This document shows positions 7,891 to 13,047 of a stretch of 13,047 nt of DNA, one piece after another. This DNA is from Desulfobacteraceae bacterium (GTDB taxonomy: Bacteria > Desulfobacterota > Desulfobacteria > Desulfobacterales > UBA5616). Where the stretch lies: assembly GCA_030620375.1 (NCBI GenBank), contig JAUXEW010000058.1:1-13047 (forward strand), read 5' to 3'. The notes beneath the pieces are model-generated. The model was not told where the DNA came from, did not search any database, and saw nothing but the letters and a program-made list of their open reading frames with translations. Positions within the stretch are counted from its first letter, which is position 1, and every line of letters starts with the position of its first letter. A program made the translations under genes and the position numbers.

Positions 7891-8034
7891 TTGGAGAAGA
7901 GGGTCCAAGGATTCAAGGGGTGAAGTAAGACCGTATCTTTCTTCCTTTGGGAATATTGCTGTTATGCTATATGTCTCTAAACAGAGTTCATATGACTTCT
8001 GCCAGACTTTCAAATCTTTGTAATTCTTTAGCAT
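7870..8034 (-). pseudogene. Truncated four-helix-bundle protein gene, 23S rRNA intervening-sequence-protein (S23/Avd-like) family
   Basis: Starting at ATG 8034 on the minus strand, the first 38 codons read MLKNYKDLKVWQKSYELC, then about ten residues, then FPKEERYGLTS. This is the characteristic N-terminus of the four-helix-bundle proteins encoded in 23S rRNA intervening sequences and related to the Avd accessory protein of diversity-generating retroelements. Intact members are about 115-130 residues and continue with a QIRRAAVSIPSNIAEG-like segment. Here the homology stops exactly at TS (7921) and the frame runs through the repeat end (PLESLDPLLQLNWRRT) to a TAA at 7870-7872. Helices 2-4 are missing, so the gene is an internal-deletion remnant. 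It overlaps the 3' end of the plus-strand MurU-AmgK-like gene by 21 bases. There is no obvious ribosome binding site; GGATTCAAGTGAA precedes the ATG. Family recognition is from memory of the motif. Confidence 0.75.
7873..7907 (+). repeat. Terminal hairpin repeat, copy 1
   Basis: These 35 bases are identical to 12963-12997. They contain a perfect 10-bp stem (7876-7885 with 7891-7900) around a 5-base loop TTTAG. The loop's TAG (7888-7890) is the stop codon of the MurU-AmgK-like gene. No T-run follows on either strand, so it is not a standard intrinsic terminator, though it could stabilise the mRNA end or mark the element end. Confidence 0.85.
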
Positions 8035-8104
8035 TTCACTTGAATCCTTGAATCCTTGCCCCCTTGTACCCTCTGGGATCGCACCTGCTCAATTGGAGAT
8101 AACC
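7873..8104. mobile_element. Small inverted-repeat (MITE-like) element carrying a degraded IVP/four-helix-bundle gene
   Basis: About 232 bases bounded by imperfect terminal inverted repeats. The left end is GGTTCTTCTCCAATT (7873-7887); the right end is AATTGGAGATAACC (8091-8104), whose reverse complement GGTTATCTCCAATT differs from the left end by one base and one gap. Inside these, a second pair continues the match: AGAGGGTCCAAGGATTCAAG (from 7898) faces CTTGAATCCTTG repeats and TACCCTCT (8040-8074). The TTGAATCC motif is doubled on the right. Transcribed either way, the ends would form a long stem, as in the intervening sequences of 23S rRNA. The interior holds the start of a four-helix-bundle gene on the minus strand. 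The left end recurs at 12963. No target-site duplication is evident and there is no transposase, so if it moves it must be mobilised in trans. Element status is inferred from the two copies and the paired ends. Confidence 0.6.
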
Positions 8105-8260
8105 CACTTATTTTAACTACAACTAATCGGGAGATGATCCGTAAATTATAACCCTAAATGATCGTAAACAAAATGGGCAAACCAGCAAGGAAAGAAGTTT
8201 TGAAACAGCTTCTAACCTTTTTGGTTCCGGCTTGTCCGGGTTAGGTTAAAAGGAGTAAAA
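8105..8260 (+). promoter_or_regulatory. dapB leader with competing hairpins over the ribosome binding site
   Basis: The stretch between the inverted-repeat element and dapB. Several pairings compete. AACC (8214-8217) pairs with GGTT (8223-8226). CTAACC (8212-8217) pairs with GGTTAG (8239-8244). CCGG (8227-8230) pairs with CCGG (8236-8239). CCTTTT (8216-8221) pairs with AAAAGG (8248-8253), which is the Shine-Dalgarno of dapB. A 28-codon open frame (ATG 8158, TAG 8242-8244) with four Lys codons runs into this hairpin, but it has no good ribosome binding site. Together these could form a translational switch, but this is inference. I see no match to the known lysine riboswitch. Confidence 0.3.
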
Positions 8261-9088
8261 ATGAACCGTATAAAAGTAATGGTAAACGGACTGCCCGGTA
8301 ATATGACGAATGCCGTGGCCAAGCATGTAATTCATGATAAACGATTTGATTTAATTCCGCAGTCCCTGACCGGTCCTGAGATTACCCAACTCTCTCACGC
8401 GGTGGAATCAATTCCAATCAACCTGATCACACCCGGTAACCACAAGCATGCCATCCTCGAAATCATCGACCGGGAAGGGCCCTTTATCAGCATAGACTAC
8501 ACCCACCCTTCAGCCGTTAACGGCAATGCCGAATTCTACTGCCAATACGGCCTGCCCTTTGTCATGGGCACGACAGGAGGAGATCGGAAGCGGTTGGAAG
8601 AAACCGTGGTTACGTCTTCCATCTCAGCTGTAATCGCACCCAATATGGCCAAGCAGATTATCGGATTTCAGGCCATGATGGAATATGCAGCCGAGTGTTT
8701 TCCGGATCTTTTTAAGGGATATACGCTAAGCATCAAGGAGAGCCATCAAAAGGGAAAGGCCGATACGAGCGGCACGGCAAGCGTCATGGTTGGGTGTTTT
8801 AATGCTATGGGAGTCCCGTTTACCGTCGAAGATATTAAAAAAGAACGAGATCCTAAAGTCCAAAATTCCGAATGGGGAGTACCTGAAAAACATTTAGGCG
8901 GGCATGCCTGGCATACTTATACCCTGGTTTCTGACGATAAAACGGTTAAATTTGAATTTACCCACAATGTCAATGGCAGGGATGTCTATGCCAAGGGCAC
9001 CTTAGATGCGGTCGAATTCTTGAATCAGAAAGTCATAAAAGGCGTTAAAGGAAAAGTATTTCGTATGATGGATGTGTTAGCCCGTTAA
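8261..9088 (+). CDS. dapB: 4-hydroxy-tetrahydrodipicolinate reductase, plant-type DapB
   Basis: Reduces the product of DapA with NAD(P)H in the diaminopimelate/lysine pathway, feeding peptidoglycan and protein synthesis. The N-terminal nucleotide fold starts with VMVNGLPGNM (residues 6-15), which replaces the GAxGRMG loop of classical DapB. FISIDYTHPSAV and GLPFVMGTTGG correspond to the conserved core. IKESHQKGKADTSGTA in the middle carries the substrate-binding His-Lys and SGTA signature. FEFTHNVNGRDVYAKGTLDAV is near the C-terminus. This set matches the plant-type family (the group named for plant chloroplast DapB), also found in some bacteria. The 275 residues are full length. The ATG at 8261 is preceded by AAAGGAG at 8249-8255, a strong site 5 bases away that may be masked by the leader hairpin. 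No other dap gene is in the window. The gene converges on alaS with an 81-base gap. Confidence 0.92.
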   Translation: MNRIKVMVNGLPGNMTNAVAKHVIHDKRFDLIPQSLTGPEITQLSHAVESIPINLITPGNHKHAILEIIDREGPFISIDYTHPSAVNGNAEFYCQYGLPFVMGTTGGDRKRLEETVVTSSISAVIAPNMAKQIIGFQAMMEYAAECFPDLFKGYTLSIKESHQKGKADTSGTASVMVGCFNAMGVPFTVEDIKKERDPKVQNSEWGVPEKHLGGHAWHTYTLVSDDKTVKFEFTHNVNGRDVYAKGTLDAVEFLNQKVIKGVKGKVFRMMDVLAR

Positions 9089-9169
9089 CCGTCAAATCCG
9101 TGCTTTCTGTGGACAAAAAAACAATTGGCTTCGCTCAAAAATTCTATTGTTACAAAAAGTTACAATTGA

Positions 9170-11803
9170 CTAAAAAGAGCTGTTTTTAATCACCTCATAC
9201 GCCTTCTCCAGGGCTTGATCTAGTTTTTCGGGTCTTGTCCCTCCGGCCTGTGCCATATCCGGCCTTCCGCCACCGCTGCCGCCGACTTCGACAGCCACTT
9301 GTTTAATAATTTCACCGGCATGATAGCGATCGACAAGATCTTTTGTGACACCGGCTATCAAGAGTACCCTGGGTCCTGAAATACTGCCCAGCACCACAAC
9401 ACCGGATTTAATCTTATCTTTAAACCGGTCAGCCAAATCTCTGAGAACGGATGGCTTTTCAACGGCGACTTTCTTTACGATCACCTTGATACCGTTTATT
9501 TCTTTTATCTCTTCGGCCGTATCCTCGGCTGATTTTGCCGCAACAGCGGTTCTTAATTGTTCAACCTGTTTTTCAAGCTTTTTCTGATCGGATATAATTT
9601 TCTCAAGCCGATCGACAACAGCTTCGGGTTTGTCTTTAACCATCTCTGCCGCTTTCTGCAATACTCCGGAAAGTCGTTGAACGTGCGAAACCGCAGATTC
9701 TCCGGTTATTGCTTCGATCCGTCTAATCCCCGCCGCCACACTCGATTCCGCGACAATCTTAAACAGTCCGATATCTCCGGTTCGGGCAGTATGGGTTCCT
9801 CCGCAAAGCTCTTTGCTGAAGTCGGAAAGAGAAATGACCCTTACCTGATCTCCGTACTTTTCTTCAAACAGCGCTGTCGCACCGGACTTGAAGGCATCTT
9901 CAGCGCCCATTTCCTCCAGGGAAGCCGGAACATTTTCCCGAATCCGTTCGTTGACCAGCACTTCAATCTTATTTAAGGTTTCAATATCGACCTGGGAGAA
10001 GTGAGTAAAATCAAACCGAAGTCTGTCCGGTGCCACCAGCGACCCGGACTGCTTCACATGATCGCCCAGGACCGTCCTTAATACGGCATGGAGAATATGG
10101 GTAGCCGTGTGGTTTCGGGCAATGTTGTCTCGATTGGCCTTATCTACGGAAAGATTCACCGTATCACCCTTTTTAATTACACCGGAAACAACTTCACACC
10201 TGTGAATGATCAACCCGGTCGGATCTTTTATCGTATTATTTACAGCGGCCTCAAAATCCTTACCCGTAATCATACCGCAATCGCCGACCTGACCGCCGGC
10301 TTCGCCATAAAATGGTGTTTTATCCACAATTAGTTCGATTGAATTTCCCGCCGAAGTATCTGATACTTCCCGGCCGTCATGAACAATAATCAGAACCTTG
10401 GCATTACAGGAAAGCGAATTATACCCCACAAACTCAGGTCGGATCCCCTTTGCGGAAAGGCTCCTGTATGCATCGCTAACTTCTGAGAAAACGGCAACCG
10501 ATCTGGATTGCTCCCGCTGGTGTTCCATATTTTCATGGAATCCGGCCATATCAAGGGTCATTGACTCACCCCGGACAACGTCACTTACGATATCCGTGGG
10601 AAATCCGTAAGTATCATACAGTTTAAAAATGATATCCCCCGGTACCTCTGATTTGCCGTTTGCTTTTAAATCTGCGATACTGTCATTTAATAGCGCAAGA
10701 CCGTTATCCAGGGTTTCTGAAAAACGCTTCTCCTCATTCTTGATGACATTGGCAATAAAAGCCCGGGCCTCCACCAGTTCCGGATATGCCGGTTTCATTA
10801 TATCAATCACAACCTGAGCGGTCTTATTAAGAAACTCACTGGTAAGTCCCAAATTCCTGCCATACCGTATCGCCCTTCTCATAATACGCCGTAGTACATA
10901 TCCCCTCCCTTCATTGGAAGGTAAAACCCCGTCGCCGATAAGATACGCCGCGGCCCTGCTATGGTCGGCAATAACTTTCATGGCGATATCGGATTCGGAA
11001 GAATTCCCGTACTGTTTTTTTGAGAGTTCCTCCACTTTTTGAATAATCGGTTGAAGTAAATCGGTGTCATAGTTTGTGGGAACATTTTGGACGACGGAGG
11101 CGATTCGTTCAAGTCCCATCCCCGTATCAATGCTGGGTCTTGGAAGTGGTGTCATGTTGCCGGTCTCATCCCGGTTAAACTGCATGAATACCAGGTTCCA
11201 TATTTCAAGATACCGGTCACACTCACAACCGACCTTACAGTCCGGGCTATCACAACCGAATTCTTCTCCCCGATCAATCAAAATTTCAGAACAAGGCCCG
11301 CAGGGCCCGGTATCCCCCATGGACCAAAAGTTATCTTTTTCTCCTAAGCGTACGATAAAGTCCTGCGATACGCCGATTTTCCGGTTCCAGATATCAAACG
11401 CTTCGTCATCATCCGAATAAATGGATACCCACAGTTTGTCTTTTGGCAGACCATATCCGTTGACCAAAAGGTCCCAAGCATATTCAATAGCATTTTCTTT
11501 GAAATAATCACCAAATGAAAAATTACCCAACATCTCGAAAAAGGTGTGATGCCTGGCCGTATAACCCACGTTATCCAGGTCATTATGTTTTCCGCCGGCA
11601 CGTACGCATTTCTGAGAGGTGGTTGCTCTGACAAAATCTCTTTTCTCCTCCCCGATAAAAACGCGTTTAAACTGAACCATGCCGGCATTTGTAAACAATA
11701 AAGTGGGATCATCCAGCGGTACCAGTGAAGAGCTTCGCACCACCTGATGGCCTCGTTTTTTAAAGTATTCAAGAAATTGACTTCTTAATTCATTTCCTGT
11801 CAT
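9170..11803 (-). CDS. alaS: Alanyl-tRNA synthetase
   Basis: Charges tRNA-Ala with alanine and hydrolyses mis-charged Ser- and Gly-tRNA-Ala. At 877 residues it matches the usual length (E. coli 876). The order is a class II catalytic domain with TTSQKCVRAGGKHNDLDNVG (61-80) and RHHTFFEMLGNFSFGDYF (84-101), IDTGMGLERIASV (225-237), a tRNA-recognition helical region, then the editing domain with the zinc ligands H565 and H569 (HTATH) and C667 and H671 (CGGTH). A coiled coil (about 735-765) leads to the C-Ala domain ending GGSGGGRPDMAQAGG. A four-cysteine cluster (C184, C189, C193, C195) sits in the catalytic domain in a CDSPDCKVGCECDRY segment; it may bind an extra metal and is not universal in AlaRS. 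GGA lies about 8 bases before the ATG at 11803. It follows recA on the same strand by 84 bases and is probably co-transcribed with it. Confidence 0.97.
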   Translation of the reverse strand: MTGNELRSQFLEYFKKRGHQVVRSSSLVPLDDPTLLFTNAGMVQFKRVFIGEEKRDFVRATTSQKCVRAGGKHNDLDNVGYTARHHTFFEMLGNFSFGDYFKENAIEYAWDLLVNGYGLPKDKLWVSIYSDDDEAFDIWNRKIGVSQDFIVRLGEKDNFWSMGDTGPCGPCSEILIDRGEEFGCDSPDCKVGCECDRYLEIWNLVFMQFNRDETGNMTPLPRPSIDTGMGLERIASVVQNVPTNYDTDLLQPIIQKVEELSKKQYGNSSESDIAMKVIADHSRAAAYLIGDGVLPSNEGRGYVLRRIMRRAIRYGRNLGLTSEFLNKTAQVVIDIMKPAYPELVEARAFIANVIKNEEKRFSETLDNGLALLNDSIADLKANGKSEVPGDIIFKLYDTYGFPTDIVSDVVRGESMTLDMAGFHENMEHQREQSRSVAVFSEVSDAYRSLSAKGIRPEFVGYNSLSCNAKVLIIVHDGREVSDTSAGNSIELIVDKTPFYGEAGGQVGDCGMITGKDFEAAVNNTIKDPTGLIIHRCEVVSGVIKKGDTVNLSVDKANRDNIARNHTATHILHAVLRTVLGDHVKQSGSLVAPDRLRFDFTHFSQVDIETLNKIEVLVNERIRENVPASLEEMGAEDAFKSGATALFEEKYGDQVRVISLSDFSKELCGGTHTARTGDIGLFKIVAESSVAAGIRRIEAITGESAVSHVQRLSGVLQKAAEMVKDKPEAVVDRLEKIISDQKKLEKQVEQLRTAVAAKSAEDTAEEIKEINGIKVIVKKVAVEKPSVLRDLADRFKDKIKSGVVVLGSISGPRVLLIAGVTKDLVDRYHAGEIIKQVAVEVGGSGGGRPDMAQAGGTRPEKLDQALEKAYEVIKNSSF

Positions 11804-11861
11804 TGAATTTCCATCATCCTTCTTTTTTGCTCACCATAGGAAGCACGGAGAACATTTAGGA

Positions 11862-11893
11862 AAGTAAAGTCAGCTTATCCTTCTGCTTTACTT
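11862..11893 (-). terminator. Hairpin over the recA stop codon, possible partial terminator or processing site
   Basis: On the minus strand AAGTAAAG (11886-11893) and CTTTACTT (11862-11869) are exact complements. Inside them CAG (11883-11885) pairs with CTG (11871-11873), leaving one bulged base and a 9-base loop. The recA stop codon TAA (11888-11890) is within the first arm. The stem is about 11 bp but AT-rich, and only CTTTACTTTCC follows, so it is not a strong intrinsic terminator. It could tune read-through from recA into alaS. Confidence 0.4.
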
Positions 11894-12925
11894 CTTCATC
11901 CCATTCTCATCCGGCGGTTCCGCCTTTTTCTCCTCGAGTCCTAATGCTTCTCTGATCTTTGAAAATACCTCGTTTAACATTTCCGGATGTTCATCAAAAA
12001 AAGCCTTTACATTATTTCGTCCCTGCCCGATACGCTCATTGGCATAGGAATACCATGATCCGCTTTTTTCAATTATGCCTGCATCAACCCCCACATCAAG
12101 AAGATCGCCGGTTCGGGATATGCCTTCACCATAAATGATGTCGAATTCGGCCTCCTGAAACGGCGGCGCGATTTTATTTTTGACCACTCGGACCCTTGTC
12201 CGGTTTCCCAGCACTTCCTGCCCGTCCTTAATGGCGCCAATCCTCCGAATATCCAGCCGGACTGAAGCATAGAACTTCAATGCATTTCCACCCGTGGTCG
12301 TTTCCGGATTGCCGAATACCACACCGATTTTCATTCGCATTTGATTGATAAATATCAAGGCTGTCATGGTCTTGCTGATTGTTCCGGTCAGTTTTCTCAA
12401 TGCCTGGGACATCAGTCTGGCCTGAAGCCCCATATGGGAATCCCCCATTTCTCCTTCAATCTCGGCCCTGGGGACTAATGCGGCCACCGAATCAATAACG
12501 ATAATATCGATAGCACCGCTCCTAATCAGCATATCAGTAATTTCAAGTGCCTGCTCCCCGGTATCCGGCTGTGCAACCAGCAATTCGTCACAATTGACGC
12601 CTAACTTCTTAGCATAAGTGGTATCCAGGGCATGCTCGGCATCTATAAACGCAGCAATACCACCTTGCCTTTGAGCCTCTGCTACTGCATGAAGGGCCAG
12701 GGTCGTCTTACCGGATGATTCCGGTCCATAAATTTCTATAACCCTTCCACGCGGAAGTCCTCCCACTCCCAAGGCTTTGTCAAGCGCAATAGAGCCGGTA
12801 TGTATCACGGGAACAGCCAAAACCTTCCGGCTTCCCAGCTTCATAATAGAACCTTTGCCAAACTGCCGTTCTATCTGCGTCATTGCTGTTTCAACAGCCT
12901 TCTCTTTTTCCGAAGAAGTGCTCAT
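11888..12925 (-). CDS. recA: Recombinase RecA
   Basis: ATP-dependent strand-exchange protein of homologous recombination and co-protease for LexA in the SOS response. In 345 residues it shows the N-terminal polymerisation helix, Walker A GPESSGKT (67-74), catalytic E97 in FIDAEHAL, Walker B IIVIDSVAAL with D145, and the L2 DNA-binding loop from INQMRMKIGVVFGNPETTTGGNAL (194-217). VVKNKIAPPF and YGEGISRTGDLLDVGV follow, then an acidic C-terminal tail. The reading frame is open to a TTG at 12937, but GGAGGG lies just before the ATG at 12925 with normal spacing, so this ATG is the start and the longer version would run through its own ribosome binding site. alaS follows after 84 bases, with no recX between them. 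I found no clear GAAC-N4-GTTC type LexA box upstream. The 5' region contains a copy of the inverted-repeat element end. Confidence 0.98.
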   Translation of the reverse strand: MSTSSEKEKAVETAMTQIERQFGKGSIMKLGSRKVLAVPVIHTGSIALDKALGVGGLPRGRVIEIYGPESSGKTTLALHAVAEAQRQGGIAAFIDAEHALDTTYAKKLGVNCDELLVAQPDTGEQALEITDMLIRSGAIDIIVIDSVAALVPRAEIEGEMGDSHMGLQARLMSQALRKLTGTISKTMTALIFINQMRMKIGVVFGNPETTTGGNALKFYASVRLDIRRIGAIKDGQEVLGNRTRVRVVKNKIAPPFQEAEFDIIYGEGISRTGDLLDVGVDAGIIEKSGSWYSYANERIGQGRNNVKAFFDEHPEMLNEVFSKIREALGLEEKKAEPPDENGMKK

Positions 12926-12962
12926 AGTACCCTCCAAAAGATATGGTTTGGTTTATATTATT

Positions 12963-13047
12963 GGTTCTTCTCCAATTTAGTTGGAGAAGAGGGTCCAGGG
13001 ATTCCAGGAATCAAGGGTGTTCTTCCCACGGAGTTACACCAAGATGG
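12963..13047 (+). repeat. Second copy of the inverted-repeat element's left end, upstream of recA
   Basis: The first 35 bases (12963-12997) are identical to 7873-7907, including the 10-bp stem (12966-12975 with 12981-12990) and TTTAG loop. After that the copies share GGATTC and CAAGGGGTG-like pieces and then diverge. The orientation is the same as copy 1, with the outer end facing recA and the body running out of the window. It begins 38 bases upstream of the recA start, so any recA promoter either lies within it, lies in the short gap, or reads through it. Whether a full element with an intact four-helix-bundle gene follows cannot be seen. Confidence 0.7.

Noticed and set aside
7873..7907. 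Repeat hairpin as an intrinsic terminator of the MurU-AmgK-like gene
   Set aside because: The stem is good, but no T-run follows on either strand, and the same unit occurs upstream of recA.
9089..9169. CAATTG pair (9122-9127 and 9163-9168) with a minus-strand T-run as an alaS terminator
   Set aside because: Only a 6-bp AT-rich palindromic stem with a long loop; too weak to call.
9557..9976. 139-residue plus-strand frame inside alaS, and a similar 142-residue minus-strand frame at 11344-11772
   Set aside because: Both overlap the strongly conserved alaS frame and their translations show no family features; they are shadow frames.
11814..11837. Seven-residue minus-strand frame (MVSKKEG) just upstream of alaS as a leader peptide
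   Set aside because: Too short, with no ribosome binding site and no attenuator structure after it.
12926..12937. TTG at 12937 as the recA start
   Set aside because: The four extra codons would be the Shine-Dalgarno sequence itself; the ATG at 12925 has correct spacing from GGAGGG.
12938..13047. SOS/LexA box upstream of recA
   Set aside because: GAAC half-sites occur, but none is paired with GTTC at the right spacing; LexA motifs vary in this group, so absence cannot be asserted beyond the window.

Overview
The window reads as a chromosomal segment of a Gram-negative bacterium, most likely a member of the Desulfobacterota (a Desulfobacterales-like sulfate reducer). This is inferred from the style of its proteins: a plant-type DapB, an 870-890 residue PlsB, an AlaRS with an extra cysteine cluster, and recA directly followed by alaS. 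Base composition is moderate (mid-40s % GC by eye) and TTG starts recur. There is no rRNA, tRNA, CRISPR array, phage gene or intact transposase.

Layout. (1) 99-2680, plus strand: a WbpP-like UDP-N-acetylhexosamine 4-epimerase, a PHP-type tyrosine phosphatase of the CpsB/CapC/YwqE family, and a ribonuclease HI with an unusual N-terminal extension. The first two look like the tail of a surface-polysaccharide locus. (2) 2733-3011, minus strand: a 92-residue two-helix membrane protein with an acidic coiled-coil tail whose hairpin resembles the MamI type. It is followed by a 460-base gap that is AT-rich near this gene and compositionally different near plsB. (3) 3507-7890, plus strand: glycerol-3-phosphate acyltransferase PlsB, then a fused nucleotidyltransferase-kinase resembling MurU joined to AmgK (cell-wall sugar salvage). 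(4) About 7873-8104: a 230-base element with inverted-repeat ends. It carries, on the minus strand, the first 38 codons of a four-helix-bundle gene of the 23S rRNA intervening-sequence-protein (S23/IVP, Avd-like) family. Its left end supplies the last residues and the stop codon of the MurU-AmgK fusion. A second copy of that left end lies directly upstream of recA (12963 to the window edge). (5) 8261-9088, plus strand: plant-type dihydrodipicolinate reductase DapB, behind a leader with competing hairpins. (6) 9170-12925, minus strand: recA then alaS, with a hairpin over the recA stop codon and no recX between them.

Most genes are housekeeping (phospholipid and cell-envelope precursors, lysine/diaminopimelate synthesis, translation, recombination). 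The most interesting part is the small inverted-repeat element: it looks like a non-autonomous, MITE-like carrier of a degraded IVP gene, it has altered the end of a neighbouring protein, and its terminal hairpin recurs in the recA 5' region.
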